From Oscillospiraceae bacterium (lineage in GTDB: Bacteria > Bacillota > Clostridia > Oscillospirales > Ruminococcaceae), in NCBI GenBank assembly GCA_017847885.1, contig JAGAUA010000017.1, forward strand, positions 1 to 63,809: a DNA stretch of 63,809 bases, given 5' to 3'. The translations under genes and the position numbers were made by a program. Below the pieces are notes generated by a model, which saw only the letters and a program-made list of their open reading frames with translations, had not been told where the DNA came from and did not search any database. This document shows, piece by piece, positions 17,404-24,852 of this stretch (the first letter of the stretch is position 1; every line of letters begins with the position of its first letter).

Positions 17404-18771
17404 ATGAACACTATTTTACTTATTTTACTATGCGTTTTTGAAGCAGCCTTTGCTTTCACAGCTATCAGCCGCAAGGCGGACAAAAAGGGCTGGCAGACAG
17501 GCAGACTTATCTGCAATGCAGGTCAGCTGGGGTTATTCCTTATAATGCTCATCGCTCCCGGCATAGATATGAGCTTCCGCTTTATGGGGCTGTTTATCCT
17601 GCTTCTGCTTCGTATTATCATCGCTTTTATCTCTTGGATGATAACAAAAAACAAAGAGGATAAACCTAAGCACCCCGCAGCGATGATAATAAGCGCATTG
17701 CTTTCAGCCGTTCTTATATCGGGCAGCATGATACCTTCGTTTATCATTTCCGATTACAGTGGCTTGCCCGTTTCGGGAGCATACGATATCGCGGAAGCAA
17801 ATGCTATTCTCATTGACGAGAACAGGACGGAAGCATTTGAGTCGGACGGCTCAAAGCGTGAGGTGCCCGTTTATTTCTTCTATCCTGCCAACGCCGCAGA
17901 GGGCGAAAAATTCCCACTTGTGATATTCTCACACGGCGCATTCGGATATAATCAGAGCAACTATTCCACATACGCAGAGCTTGCGTCAAACGGCTATGTT
18001 GTTATAAGCACCGAACACCCCTACCACTCGCTTTTTACAACGGATACAAACGGCAATACCATAATCGCCGACCCCACATTCCTGAATGACGTTATGTCAA
18101 TAAATGCCGAGAATGTTTCCGAGGAAACAGCATACGAACACTCCTCAAAATGGTTCAAGCTTCGTGCAGAGGATATCAATTTTGCAATTGATTCAATAAA
18201 GTCTGCGGCAGGTGAAGATGCACTTCCCGAATACTGGTATTCACAGCAGAGCGGGGACATAATCACAGCGCTTGCTATGACAGATACGGATAAAATCGGC
18301 GTTATGGGACATTCTCTCGGCGGTGCAGCATCGGTATCCGTAGGCAGAACAAGAAACGACATCAGCGCGGTAATCGACCTTGACGGAACAATGCTCAGCG
18401 AGGTAACGGGCGTTGAAAATGAACGTGACATCGTCAATGACGAGCCTTACACAACACCGCTTTTATCCTTTGACAACGAGGAGCATCATTTCGCTTCCGA
18501 GGAAGCAAGGGAGACAGGTGTTCCCTATGCAAACAATACCGTTCACGACAATGCCGTATGCGGTTACAGAACATATATCGTCGGAACGGGTCATATGAAC
18601 TTCACAGACCTTCCTATGTTTGCTCCTCCTCTTGCGAAAATGCTTGGAACGGGCAGCATTGCCCCCGAAGAATGTATGCTGACCGTCAACAGAATAACGC
18701 TTGAATTTTTCGACAGCTTCTTAAAAGGAAAGGGTGAATTTAGTGTACCCGAACAAATCGAAATATCATAA
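17404..18771 (+). CDS. Membrane-anchored alpha/beta hydrolase, PAF-acetylhydrolase-like
   Basis: 455 residues. The first 120 contain three or four hydrophobic helices; the rest is an alpha/beta hydrolase. The nucleophile elbow is GHSLGG (around residue 305), an oxyanion-hole segment VIFSHGAFG lies near 180, and a candidate catalytic His is in GTGHMNFTD. The arrangement resembles platelet-activating-factor acetylhydrolase-like esterases. Substrate unknown; the membrane anchor suggests lipids or cell-surface esters. AAAGGAGATTTACC gives a strong ribosome site. The two downstream regulatory genes overlap or abut, so the operon may regulate itself through LytTR/DUF3021. Confidence 0.82.
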   Translation: MNTILLILLCVFEAAFAFTAISRKADKKGWQTGRLICNAGQLGLFLIMLIAPGIDMSFRFMGLFILLLLRIIIAFISWMITKNKEDKPKHPAAMIISALLSAVLISGSMIPSFIISDYSGLPVSGAYDIAEANAILIDENRTEAFESDGSKREVPVYFFYPANAAEGEKFPLVIFSHGAFGYNQSNYSTYAELASNGYVVISTEHPYHSLFTTDTNGNTIIADPTFLNDVMSINAENVSEETAYEHSSKWFKLRAEDINFAIDSIKSAAGEDALPEYWYSQQSGDIITALAMTDTDKIGVMGHSLGGAASVSVGRTRNDISAVIDLDGTMLSEVTGVENERDIVNDEPYTTPLLSFDNEEHHFASEEARETGVPYANNTVHDNAVCGYRTYIVGTGHMNFTDLPMFAPPLAKMLGTGSIAPEECMLTVNRITLEFFDSFLKGKGEFSVPEQIEIS

Positions 18772-18772
18772 T

Positions 18773-19219
18773 ATGGACGTTAAAATAAGCAAAATCTCCG
18801 AAAACGAAAACGAGCTTGTGGACATACGCTGCCACAAGGAAACGGACTCGGTACGTGAGATAGCCGCCTTTGTGAAATCAAGGCAGGGACAGCTGTCGGG
18901 AACGCTTGAGGGCAGGCAGTACGGCATAGCTGTTTCGGAAATAATGTACATCGAGTCGGTGGACAACAAGACGTTTATCTATACCGCAGCAAAGGTTTAC
19001 GAGTCAAAGCAGAGGATATATGAATTAGAGGATATTCTAAAACCGAAACACTTTCTTCGTATATCCAAAGCATCACTTGTAAATCTGATGAAGATCACTT
19101 CCGTAAAGCCTGCGATGGGAGGACGTTTCAGCGCAGTGCTTTCAAACGGCGAGGAAGTTATCATCTCACGCAAATATGTATCCGAGCTGAAAAAGACATT
19201 GAGAGGTGAAGAAATATGA
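18773..19219 (+). CDS. LytTR-domain transcriptional regulator
   Basis: 148 residues: a short N-terminal part and a C-terminal LytTR DNA-binding domain (IAVSEIMYIESVDNKTFIYT, then FLRISKASLVNLMKI and VIISRKYVSELKK). It lacks a receiver domain, as is common for the LytTR proteins paired with DUF3021 membrane proteins. ATG 18773 begins MDVKIS, like relatives, but has no strong ribosome site and may be translationally coupled; GTG 18743, inside the upstream gene, has AAGGAAAGGG before it and is a serious alternative. Its stop overlaps the next start (ATGA). Confidence 0.82.
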   Translation: MDVKISKISENENELVDIRCHKETDSVREIAAFVKSRQGQLSGTLEGRQYGIAVSEIMYIESVDNKTFIYTAAKVYESKQRIYELEDILKPKHFLRISKASLVNLMKITSVKPAMGGRFSAVLSNGEEVIISRKYVSELKKTLRGEEI

Positions 19220-19665
19220 GCTTCAAGGAACATCTTAAATCTGTGATGTCGCAATTCTTTGTTATTGCTACACTTATTAACTTAGCAACGTTCATTCTGG
19301 GAGAGATATTCCGCCCCGATGAACGCTTCGGATATGACGCTTTTCTTTCACCCCTTATATATGCAGCTATTTCCCTTGTTCCCATGCTTTGTATGTACTC
19401 CAAAAAAGAGCTTACCATAAAGCAGCATATTTTCAGAGAATTGCTGCAGCTTATCGCTATTGAGGTCATACTTATAGGCTTCGGACTTGGGGCAAAATGT
19501 CTCGCTCCCGAAAATATATCTCTTACGGCAAGCTTTGCTCTTTCCATACTTGTTATATATGTTCTTGTTCTGGTGATAGCGTGGCTGCTTGATGTGAAAA
19601 CGGCAAGGCAGCTTACTTCCGAACTTAAATCATTCCAAAGCAGGGTTTCAAATATGTCGGAATAA
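19216..19665 (+). CDS. DUF3021 family membrane protein
   Basis: 149 residues with four membrane helices and a short charged tail, the DUF3021 pattern. The ATG overlaps the LytTR stop by four bases. In this family the membrane protein is thought to restrain or signal to the partner LytTR regulator; mechanism inferred from the gene pairing. Confidence 0.8.
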   Translation: MSFKEHLKSVMSQFFVIATLINLATFILGEIFRPDERFGYDAFLSPLIYAAISLVPMLCMYSKKELTIKQHIFRELLQLIAIEVILIGFGLGAKCLAPENISLTASFALSILVIYVLVLVIAWLLDVKTARQLTSELKSFQSRVSNMSE

Positions 19666-19727
19666 ATAGCTATAATGCACGGCAATCGGTTTCCCTCCCC
19701 CGAAAACACAAGAAGATCCGTTTAGCG

Positions 19728-19756
19728 TTGACAATACAATAACTCAGTGATATAAT
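19728..19756 (+). promoter_or_regulatory. Consensus promoter of the HD-GYP gene
   Basis: TTGACA (19728-19733), exactly 17 bp, TATAAT (19751-19756). Confidence 0.8.
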
Positions 19757-19792
19757 TAAAACTGTAAAGAATATTTACAGGCGGTGATCATC

Positions 19793-21187
19793 TTGAAAAA
19801 CAGGGGAGTATTAAGATTACTCACAGTGATTCTGCCCTTAGCAATTACTTTAGGAATGGTGCTGATATTTGCACAGAATTATGTTTACAACACCAAACTC
19901 AGATCCTGCGACCTTTCACCCGAATACTTGTCGGGCGGCGTTTATGAATTCCCGGAAGTCTCGGTTGAGATAACTACCCGCGGCGGCGATACAGGCTCAT
20001 GGATCAAAGATCCTGTCCTTGATGACGACGGGAACGTTATCGTTGATCCGTATGTCGGTACTATCTACGAGATTGTGGTCACCAACAAGACCACCGACAT
20101 TATGAGCGACTGGGAGATGACGGTCTATATGCCGGAGGAGCTTCTCCTCAACAACTCATGGAACGGCGAGCTGGAGCTTCACCAGACCACATCGGGCGAG
20201 GAGAAAATCCAGACCATCGACCTTGCCGAGTATTCCGCCTACGGCATCACGCTTGATCATTACATGGATCCCGTCGGACCTATGATACCGATGAACAAGG
20301 ATGACTTCTTTGTTTATTACCCCGACACCGATATGAATGAGATGCCGATAATCGCTTCAAATTCGAACAGCGGAAAGCCTGCTTCCGTAAGAATAGGGTT
20401 CATCACATATATCGAAGATCAGCCGTTAGACTACGTTGCGGATTTCAGCCGCGGACAGATCAGATTTCATCTCAAGACCAGTGTGCTTAAAAGCCCCATG
20501 TTCTGGGTGCTCTGCGGATTATTCCTTGCATGGCTGGTGTGCGTGCTTTCGCTGATAATCGTAAGGATAGACCTGAAACGTCTTATCGAGCAGAAAAAAC
20601 GCGATGAGCAGATAATCGAGCAGACTATGCACACCTTTGTCAATTTTATCGAAGCAAAGGACCCTAATACTATGGGACATTCGCTGAGAGTTGCGCAGTA
20701 TTCAAAGATGCTTGCTGAGCGGATGGGCTTCTCCGAGGAAGAGTGCAAGAGGATATATTATATCGCACTCATGCATGACTGCGGAAAGATATACATACCC
20801 GACGAGATACTGACAAAGCCTGCAAGGCTCACCGATGAAGAATATGCTGTCATGAAGAAGCATACTGTTTACGGCAGCGAGATACTGCGTGACTTTACGT
20901 CCATAGAAGGTATTCAGTTGGGTGCGATGTATCATCACGAGCGCTATGACGGCAAGGGCTACCCCTCGGGAATAGCAGGTGAAGAAATACCTGTTATCGC
21001 AAGAATAATAGGTGTTTCCGACGCATTTGACGCCATGAACAGCCAGCGCTGTTACAGAAGCAATCTATCTCACGAAGTCATTCTAAGCGAACTTAATACA
21101 AACAAGGGGACCCAATTTGACCCCGATGTTGTGGACAACCTTCTCAAGCTAATTGATGAGGGAAAGATCAAACTAAGCGGATCTTGA
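19793..21187 (+). CDS. Membrane HD-GYP phosphodiesterase with extracytoplasmic sandwich domain
   Basis: 464 residues. An N-terminal helix (about 8-28), an outer domain of about 190 residues, a second helix (about 225-245), then a full HD-GYP domain. The metal and signature motifs are intact: HSLRVAQYSKML, LMHDCGKIYIPDEIL and HHERYDGKGYPSG, so c-di-GMP hydrolysis is expected. The outer part has spaced aromatic motifs (MSDWEMTVYMPEELLLNNSWNGEL) resembling carbohydrate-binding module family 2-like sandwiches. TTG 19793 is preferred because GGTGAT lies 4-6 bases upstream; GTG 19784 is possible. Monocistronic. Confidence 0.88.
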   Translation: MKNRGVLRLLTVILPLAITLGMVLIFAQNYVYNTKLRSCDLSPEYLSGGVYEFPEVSVEITTRGGDTGSWIKDPVLDDDGNVIVDPYVGTIYEIVVTNKTTDIMSDWEMTVYMPEELLLNNSWNGELELHQTTSGEEKIQTIDLAEYSAYGITLDHYMDPVGPMIPMNKDDFFVYYPDTDMNEMPIIASNSNSGKPASVRIGFITYIEDQPLDYVADFSRGQIRFHLKTSVLKSPMFWVLCGLFLAWLVCVLSLIIVRIDLKRLIEQKKRDEQIIEQTMHTFVNFIEAKDPNTMGHSLRVAQYSKMLAERMGFSEEECKRIYYIALMHDCGKIYIPDEILTKPARLTDEEYAVMKKHTVYGSEILRDFTSIEGIQLGAMYHHERYDGKGYPSGIAGEEIPVIARIIGVSDAFDAMNSQRCYRSNLSHEVILSELNTNKGTQFDPDVVDNLLKLIDEGKIKLSGS

Positions 21188-21304
21188 TTTGTTATAAAAA
21201 TATCGGGAAAAAGCCGATCAATGCGCGGCAATCATTTTCTTAGTTGTATATCGCTATCCCGTTTGGATAACTTTTACAGCTGTCGATTTGCTGAATGTTA
21301 AAAT

Positions 21305-21501
21305 TTATACTAATCTTTGACCGTTCTATAGACAAAGGCGGCAGATAGAACGCAGCCAATCTAGGAAAGCTACCGCAGGCGGGCTGTCGCCCGGCAAGGG
21401 AGCTTGACGACGAGTGGATGCGTTATAGCTGACGGATTTGTCTACAGGTTGGTTAAAGATTAGTATTAGGAGCGTGAGTTTTTTGCTCACGCTCCTTTTT
21501 T
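21305..21501 (+). ncRNA. Highly structured RNA with closing stem, pseudoknot and terminator
   Basis: No protein frame is present. A 16-bp closing stem joins 21307-21322 to 21451-21466 with one G-U pair. Inside: hairpin GTTCTAT/ATAGAAC (21323-21329 with 21345-21351); its loop AGACAAA (21330-21336) is complementary to TTTGTCT (21437-21443), a pseudoknot; AAGCTACC/GGGAGCTT (21367-21374 with 21398-21405) enclosing CGGGC/GCCCG (21380-21393). A perfect terminator follows, so the RNA is probably released as an independent molecule of about 190 bases. I cannot name the family with certainty; clostridial raiA-type RNAs are one candidate. Confidence 0.7.
21469..21501 (+). terminator. Intrinsic terminator of the structured RNA
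   Basis: GGAGCGTGAG pairs perfectly with CTCACGCTCC around TTTTTTG, followed by six T. Confidence 0.92.
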
Positions 21502-21548
21502 GTATGGTATCCCCCTCGCGTGATCAATCAAAAACATTAATTTTTGAG

Positions 21549-21577
21549 TTGAAAAATGTAAAAAAGTATGATATAAT
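21549..21577 (+). promoter_or_regulatory. Promoter of the second lipoprotein-chemoreceptor operon
   Basis: TTGAAA (21549-21554), 17 bp, TATAAT (21572-21577). The leader to the start codon is about 160 bases and structured. Confidence 0.7.
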
Positions 21578-21608
21578 AACTATACATAGGTTTTTATGTT
21601 GATTTATG

Positions 21609-21737
21609 ATGAATTCATTTGCAAAATGCCGAAAAAAGTATTTTGCTGCCGTAACGTTTCCTATTTTTAGGGGGAACGCATGGTGTAAAAATGAATTCAT
21701 TGTTGTATATGAAAAGGGGGGCGCTCCGTTTGGGAGC
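21609..21737 (+). promoter_or_regulatory. Structured 5' leader, possible riboswitch
   Basis: Three stems form a three-way junction: 11-bp outer stem (21609-21619 with 21690-21700), GCAAAAT/ATTTTGC (21621-21646) and CGTTTCC/GGGAACG (21655-21678). Downstream, GCTCC (21723-21727) pairs with GGAGC (21733-21737), which masks the ribosome site. No known riboswitch consensus is recognised. Confidence 0.4.
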
Positions 21738-21743
21738 ATGGTT

Positions 21744-23033
21744 ATGAGAATAAACAAGAAACTATTGCCGTTATTTCTTGCGGGAACTATGATGTCAGCA
21801 ATGCTTTGTTCCTGTGCCAAAAATGAAAACAGCAAGACGGATAACCCGGAGGCAGCTGAAACTGCGGCAAATACGGAGAACGTTTCAGACAGCGGCACGG
21901 TCAGCCTTAATGTATGGTGCGAAGAATCGGGCATTGACACAATGAACAAAATGATCGAAAGCTTTAAACAAAAGTATGCAGGTGAGGCGGAATTCGATTT
22001 TACAATTACTGTTAATGCTGACAGCGCCACAAGAGATAATGTTCTTGCAGATATTCACAATGCAGGCGATGTCTTTACGCTTCCCGATGACCAGCTTACC
22101 GCTCTTGTTGCCGGTGGCGCTCTGGAACCTGTTCCCAACGCAGACGAGATCAGTGCCGCAAATGTAGCAGAGGCTTCCGAGGCGGCAAAAATAAACGGCG
22201 TTTTGTATGCTTATCCCATGACGGCTGACAACGGTTATTTCCTTTATTATGATAAAAGATATATATCCGAAAGCGATGTCCAGACCCTTGACGGGATCCT
22301 CAGAGCAGCCGAAAAGTGCGGCAAAAAGTTCACTATGGAGTGGACTTCGGGCTGGTATATGTATTCGTTTTTCGGCAACACCGGTCTTGAATTCGGACTT
22401 AACGAAGACGGTGTGACCAACTACTGCAACTGGAATTCAACAGAGGGGGATATAAAGGGCGTCGATATTGCACGGGCGCTGCTGGATATTTCAGCAAGTC
22501 CTGCCTTTGAACTGAGAGTGGACTCTGATTTCCCGGCAGGAGTTCAGGACGGAACTGTTGTTGCAGGCGTAAGCGGCGTATGGAATGCTATTGAGGTGAA
22601 AAAAGCCTGGGGCGATGATTATGGCGCTGCAAAGCTGCCTACATACACCTGCAACGGCAAGCAGATACAGATGTCGTCCTTTACGGGGTACAAAATGGTG
22701 GGTGTAAATTATTACAGCGAGCACAAGGACTGGGCTTGTAAATTTGCGGAATGGATCACAAATGAAGAAAATCAGACCTTGAGATTTGTTGAAAGAAATC
22801 AGGGACCGTCCAATATAAATGCAGCCGCATCGGACGAGGTAATGAAAGTCCCTGCTATACAGGCAGTTATTGCGCAGTCCGAATTCGGAAAGCTCCAGCG
22901 TGTGGGCAACAAGTTCTGGGATCCGTTTGCAAGCTTTGGCGAAACTATGGCTCAGGGAAATCCTTCGGGAGCAGATCTGCAGGAAATTATGGACACTCTT
23001 GTGACCGAAATAACAGCATCGACGGTGAATTAA
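21744..23033 (+). CDS. Sugar-type extracellular solute-binding lipoprotein
   Basis: About 429 residues. Signal peptide with lipobox AMLCSC; then a family 1 solute-binding fold (VSLNVWCEESGIDTMNKMI, DVFTLPDDQLTAL, YAYPMTADNGYFLYYD, GVWNAIEVKKAW). ATG 21744 is preferred: it starts the signal peptide and has GGGAG seven bases upstream, while the open frame upstream is the leader RNA. The homologous binding protein at 26927 belongs to the galactan transporter, but here no permease follows. A chemoreceptor gene begins 12 bases after the stop, so the likely job is ligand capture for that receptor, probably a sugar or oligosaccharide. Confidence 0.88.
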   Translation: MRINKKLLPLFLAGTMMSAMLCSCAKNENSKTDNPEAAETAANTENVSDSGTVSLNVWCEESGIDTMNKMIESFKQKYAGEAEFDFTITVNADSATRDNVLADIHNAGDVFTLPDDQLTALVAGGALEPVPNADEISAANVAEASEAAKINGVLYAYPMTADNGYFLYYDKRYISESDVQTLDGILRAAEKCGKKFTMEWTSGWYMYSFFGNTGLEFGLNEDGVTNYCNWNSTEGDIKGVDIARALLDISASPAFELRVDSDFPAGVQDGTVVAGVSGVWNAIEVKKAWGDDYGAAKLPTYTCNGKQIQMSSFTGYKMVGVNYYSEHKDWACKFAEWITNEENQTLRFVERNQGPSNINAAASDEVMKVPAIQAVIAQSEFGKLQRVGNKFWDPFASFGETMAQGNPSGADLQEIMDTLVTEITASTVN

Positions 23034-23045
23034 GGGGGAAGCGTT

Positions 23046-24773
23046 ATGAAAAGACGAGGCAGCATTAAGCTTGCAATTTTATTGCCTGTTTTCATTCTGG
23101 GTGCGGTTTCGATAATATCCAATGCAGTGGCGATCATGAATATCAGAAACGTAAACGCAAATGCTGAAGAGATCGCAGATAATTACATGATAAGCATTTC
23201 TAAACTCGGTGAAATGGAGGTAACGGCTCAAAAAATACATGAGCTTGCACTTTCTCATATAATTGCGACAGATTTTGATTCAATGCTTGAAATTGTTGAT
23301 GAGATACGTGATACGGAAGACGTGCTTGCGGAGCAGCTTGAGGCTTACAAGCCGTATCTGTCCGACGAAAATGAAGAGAATTACAAAAGACTTTGCACAG
23401 GTGCGGACGACCTTAATTATTACGTTTCAGATCTTATGGCATACAGTGCGGCAGGCGATAAAGAAATGGCATTTGCCTGTGCAAACAACGAGATATCGCG
23501 ATACGGAAACGAGATCAACAGTACTGTGGAAAATATGATAGATATAACAACAAGCGAAGCCGTCACTGCAAGAAATGCTCTTGCCGAGGTCTATAACAGC
23601 TCACTTGTAATGAGCACGGCTATTATCGCGGTAAGTATTGCATCGCTGCTGCTTGTGTTTATTATAGTAATGCTGGCAGTTATCAGACCTCTTACTGTCG
23701 CAAAAAGAGATATCGAAAATATTATCGGCGGTATCGACAGGCGTGAGGGCGATCTTACAAAGCGTATCAATGTCAGATCAAGCGGTGAGATCGGCGCTCT
23801 GGTAGACGGTATAAACCTGTTTATGACCAAGCTTCAGGACATATTCAAAGTAATTACCGATACAACGCAGGAAATGGACGAGGTCGTAACAGAGGTGCGT
23901 GAAAGCGTAACAGCTTCAAATGACAGCGCAGCTGATATGTCCTCCATTACCGAGGAGCTTTCCGCAACAATGGAGACAATGTCCTCCAACGTTTCTATCA
24001 TCAACAACAATACCGCGGACGTTGAACGTGAGGTAAACGTTATTGCAGAAAGAACAAACGAAATTAACGCTTACAGCAAGGAAATGAAAGAACACGCAGA
24101 CAGCATGGAGAATGCTGCACGCGTCAATATGGAAACTACAAGCGCAAAGGTGAACGCTATTTTGAGCGAGCTTAAGCAGTCGATAGACGACAGCAGCAGC
24201 GTTGTGCAGATCAACAGCCTTACCACAGAAATTCTGGATATTGCACGGCATACGAATATCCTTGCGATAAACGCCACAATTGAGGCGGCAAGGGCTGGCG
24301 AAGCAGGAAAGAGCTTTGCCGTTGTAGCAGGAGAGATCGGACAGCTTGCCGGATCCAGCCGTGAATCTGCAAATAATATCCAGCGTATCAACGCTGTTGT
24401 CACCGAAGCCGTAACAAAGCTTGCAAGCAACGCAAACGAGCTTGTAGAATATATGACCGAACATATTCTTCCCGAATTTGAATCGTTTGTAAGATCGGGT
24501 GAGCAGTATAAGGAAAATGCGACATATATTGAAAAGACTATGGAGGAATTCTCTGTTAAAACCGATAATCTAAGACAGATGATGACCATGATCGCAGAAT
24601 CCATTGACAGTATTGCACATTCGATCAATGAGAGCGCTTGCGGAGTAAACAATACAGCAGAAAGCACTCAAAGACTTGTTCAGGATATGGAGATAATCAG
24701 CAACAGAATGGACGATAATATGCGTATTGCAACAATGCTTAAAAGTGAAACAGACGTATTCACAAAGATATGA
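23046..24773 (+). CDS. Methyl-accepting chemotaxis protein with four-helix-bundle sensor
   Basis: 575 residues. Helix at about 8-30, an alpha-helical outer sensor of about 160 residues (4HB_MCP type), second helix at about 195-218, HAMP and a signalling coiled coil. The tip is intact: INATIEAARAGEAGKSFAVVA near residue 407. AAGGGGGAAGCGTT precedes the ATG. It is co-transcribed with the upstream binding lipoprotein. The sensor type differs from the receptor at 10835 (Cache-like), so the two lipoprotein-receptor modules are not simple duplicates. Confidence 0.92.
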   Translation: MKRRGSIKLAILLPVFILGAVSIISNAVAIMNIRNVNANAEEIADNYMISISKLGEMEVTAQKIHELALSHIIATDFDSMLEIVDEIRDTEDVLAEQLEAYKPYLSDENEENYKRLCTGADDLNYYVSDLMAYSAAGDKEMAFACANNEISRYGNEINSTVENMIDITTSEAVTARNALAEVYNSSLVMSTAIIAVSIASLLLVFIIVMLAVIRPLTVAKRDIENIIGGIDRREGDLTKRINVRSSGEIGALVDGINLFMTKLQDIFKVITDTTQEMDEVVTEVRESVTASNDSAADMSSITEELSATMETMSSNVSIINNNTADVEREVNVIAERTNEINAYSKEMKEHADSMENAARVNMETTSAKVNAILSELKQSIDDSSSVVQINSLTTEILDIARHTNILAINATIEAARAGEAGKSFAVVAGEIGQLAGSSRESANNIQRINAVVTEAVTKLASNANELVEYMTEHILPEFESFVRSGEQYKENATYIEKTMEEFSVKTDNLRQMMTMIAESIDSIAHSINESACGVNNTAESTQRLVQDMEIISNRMDDNMRIATMLKSETDVFTKI

Positions 24774-24791
24774 TCATTTAATAAAAACCGA

Positions 24792-24830
24792 ATGCCGTGA
24801 TGGATCATTTGATCTATCACGGCATATTTT
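24792..24830 (+). terminator. Intrinsic terminator of the lipoprotein-chemoreceptor operon
   Basis: ATGCCGTGATGGATC pairs with GATCTATCACGGCAT with one G-U, followed by ATTTTTG. It lies between convergent genes. Confidence 0.85.
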
Positions 24831-24852
24831 TGAAATGTACAAATTATCCGCA

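Noticed and set aside
21584..21743. c-di-GMP, purine or TPP riboswitch in the leader of the binding lipoprotein
   Set aside because: None of their conserved core sequences is present; kept only as an unassigned structured leader.
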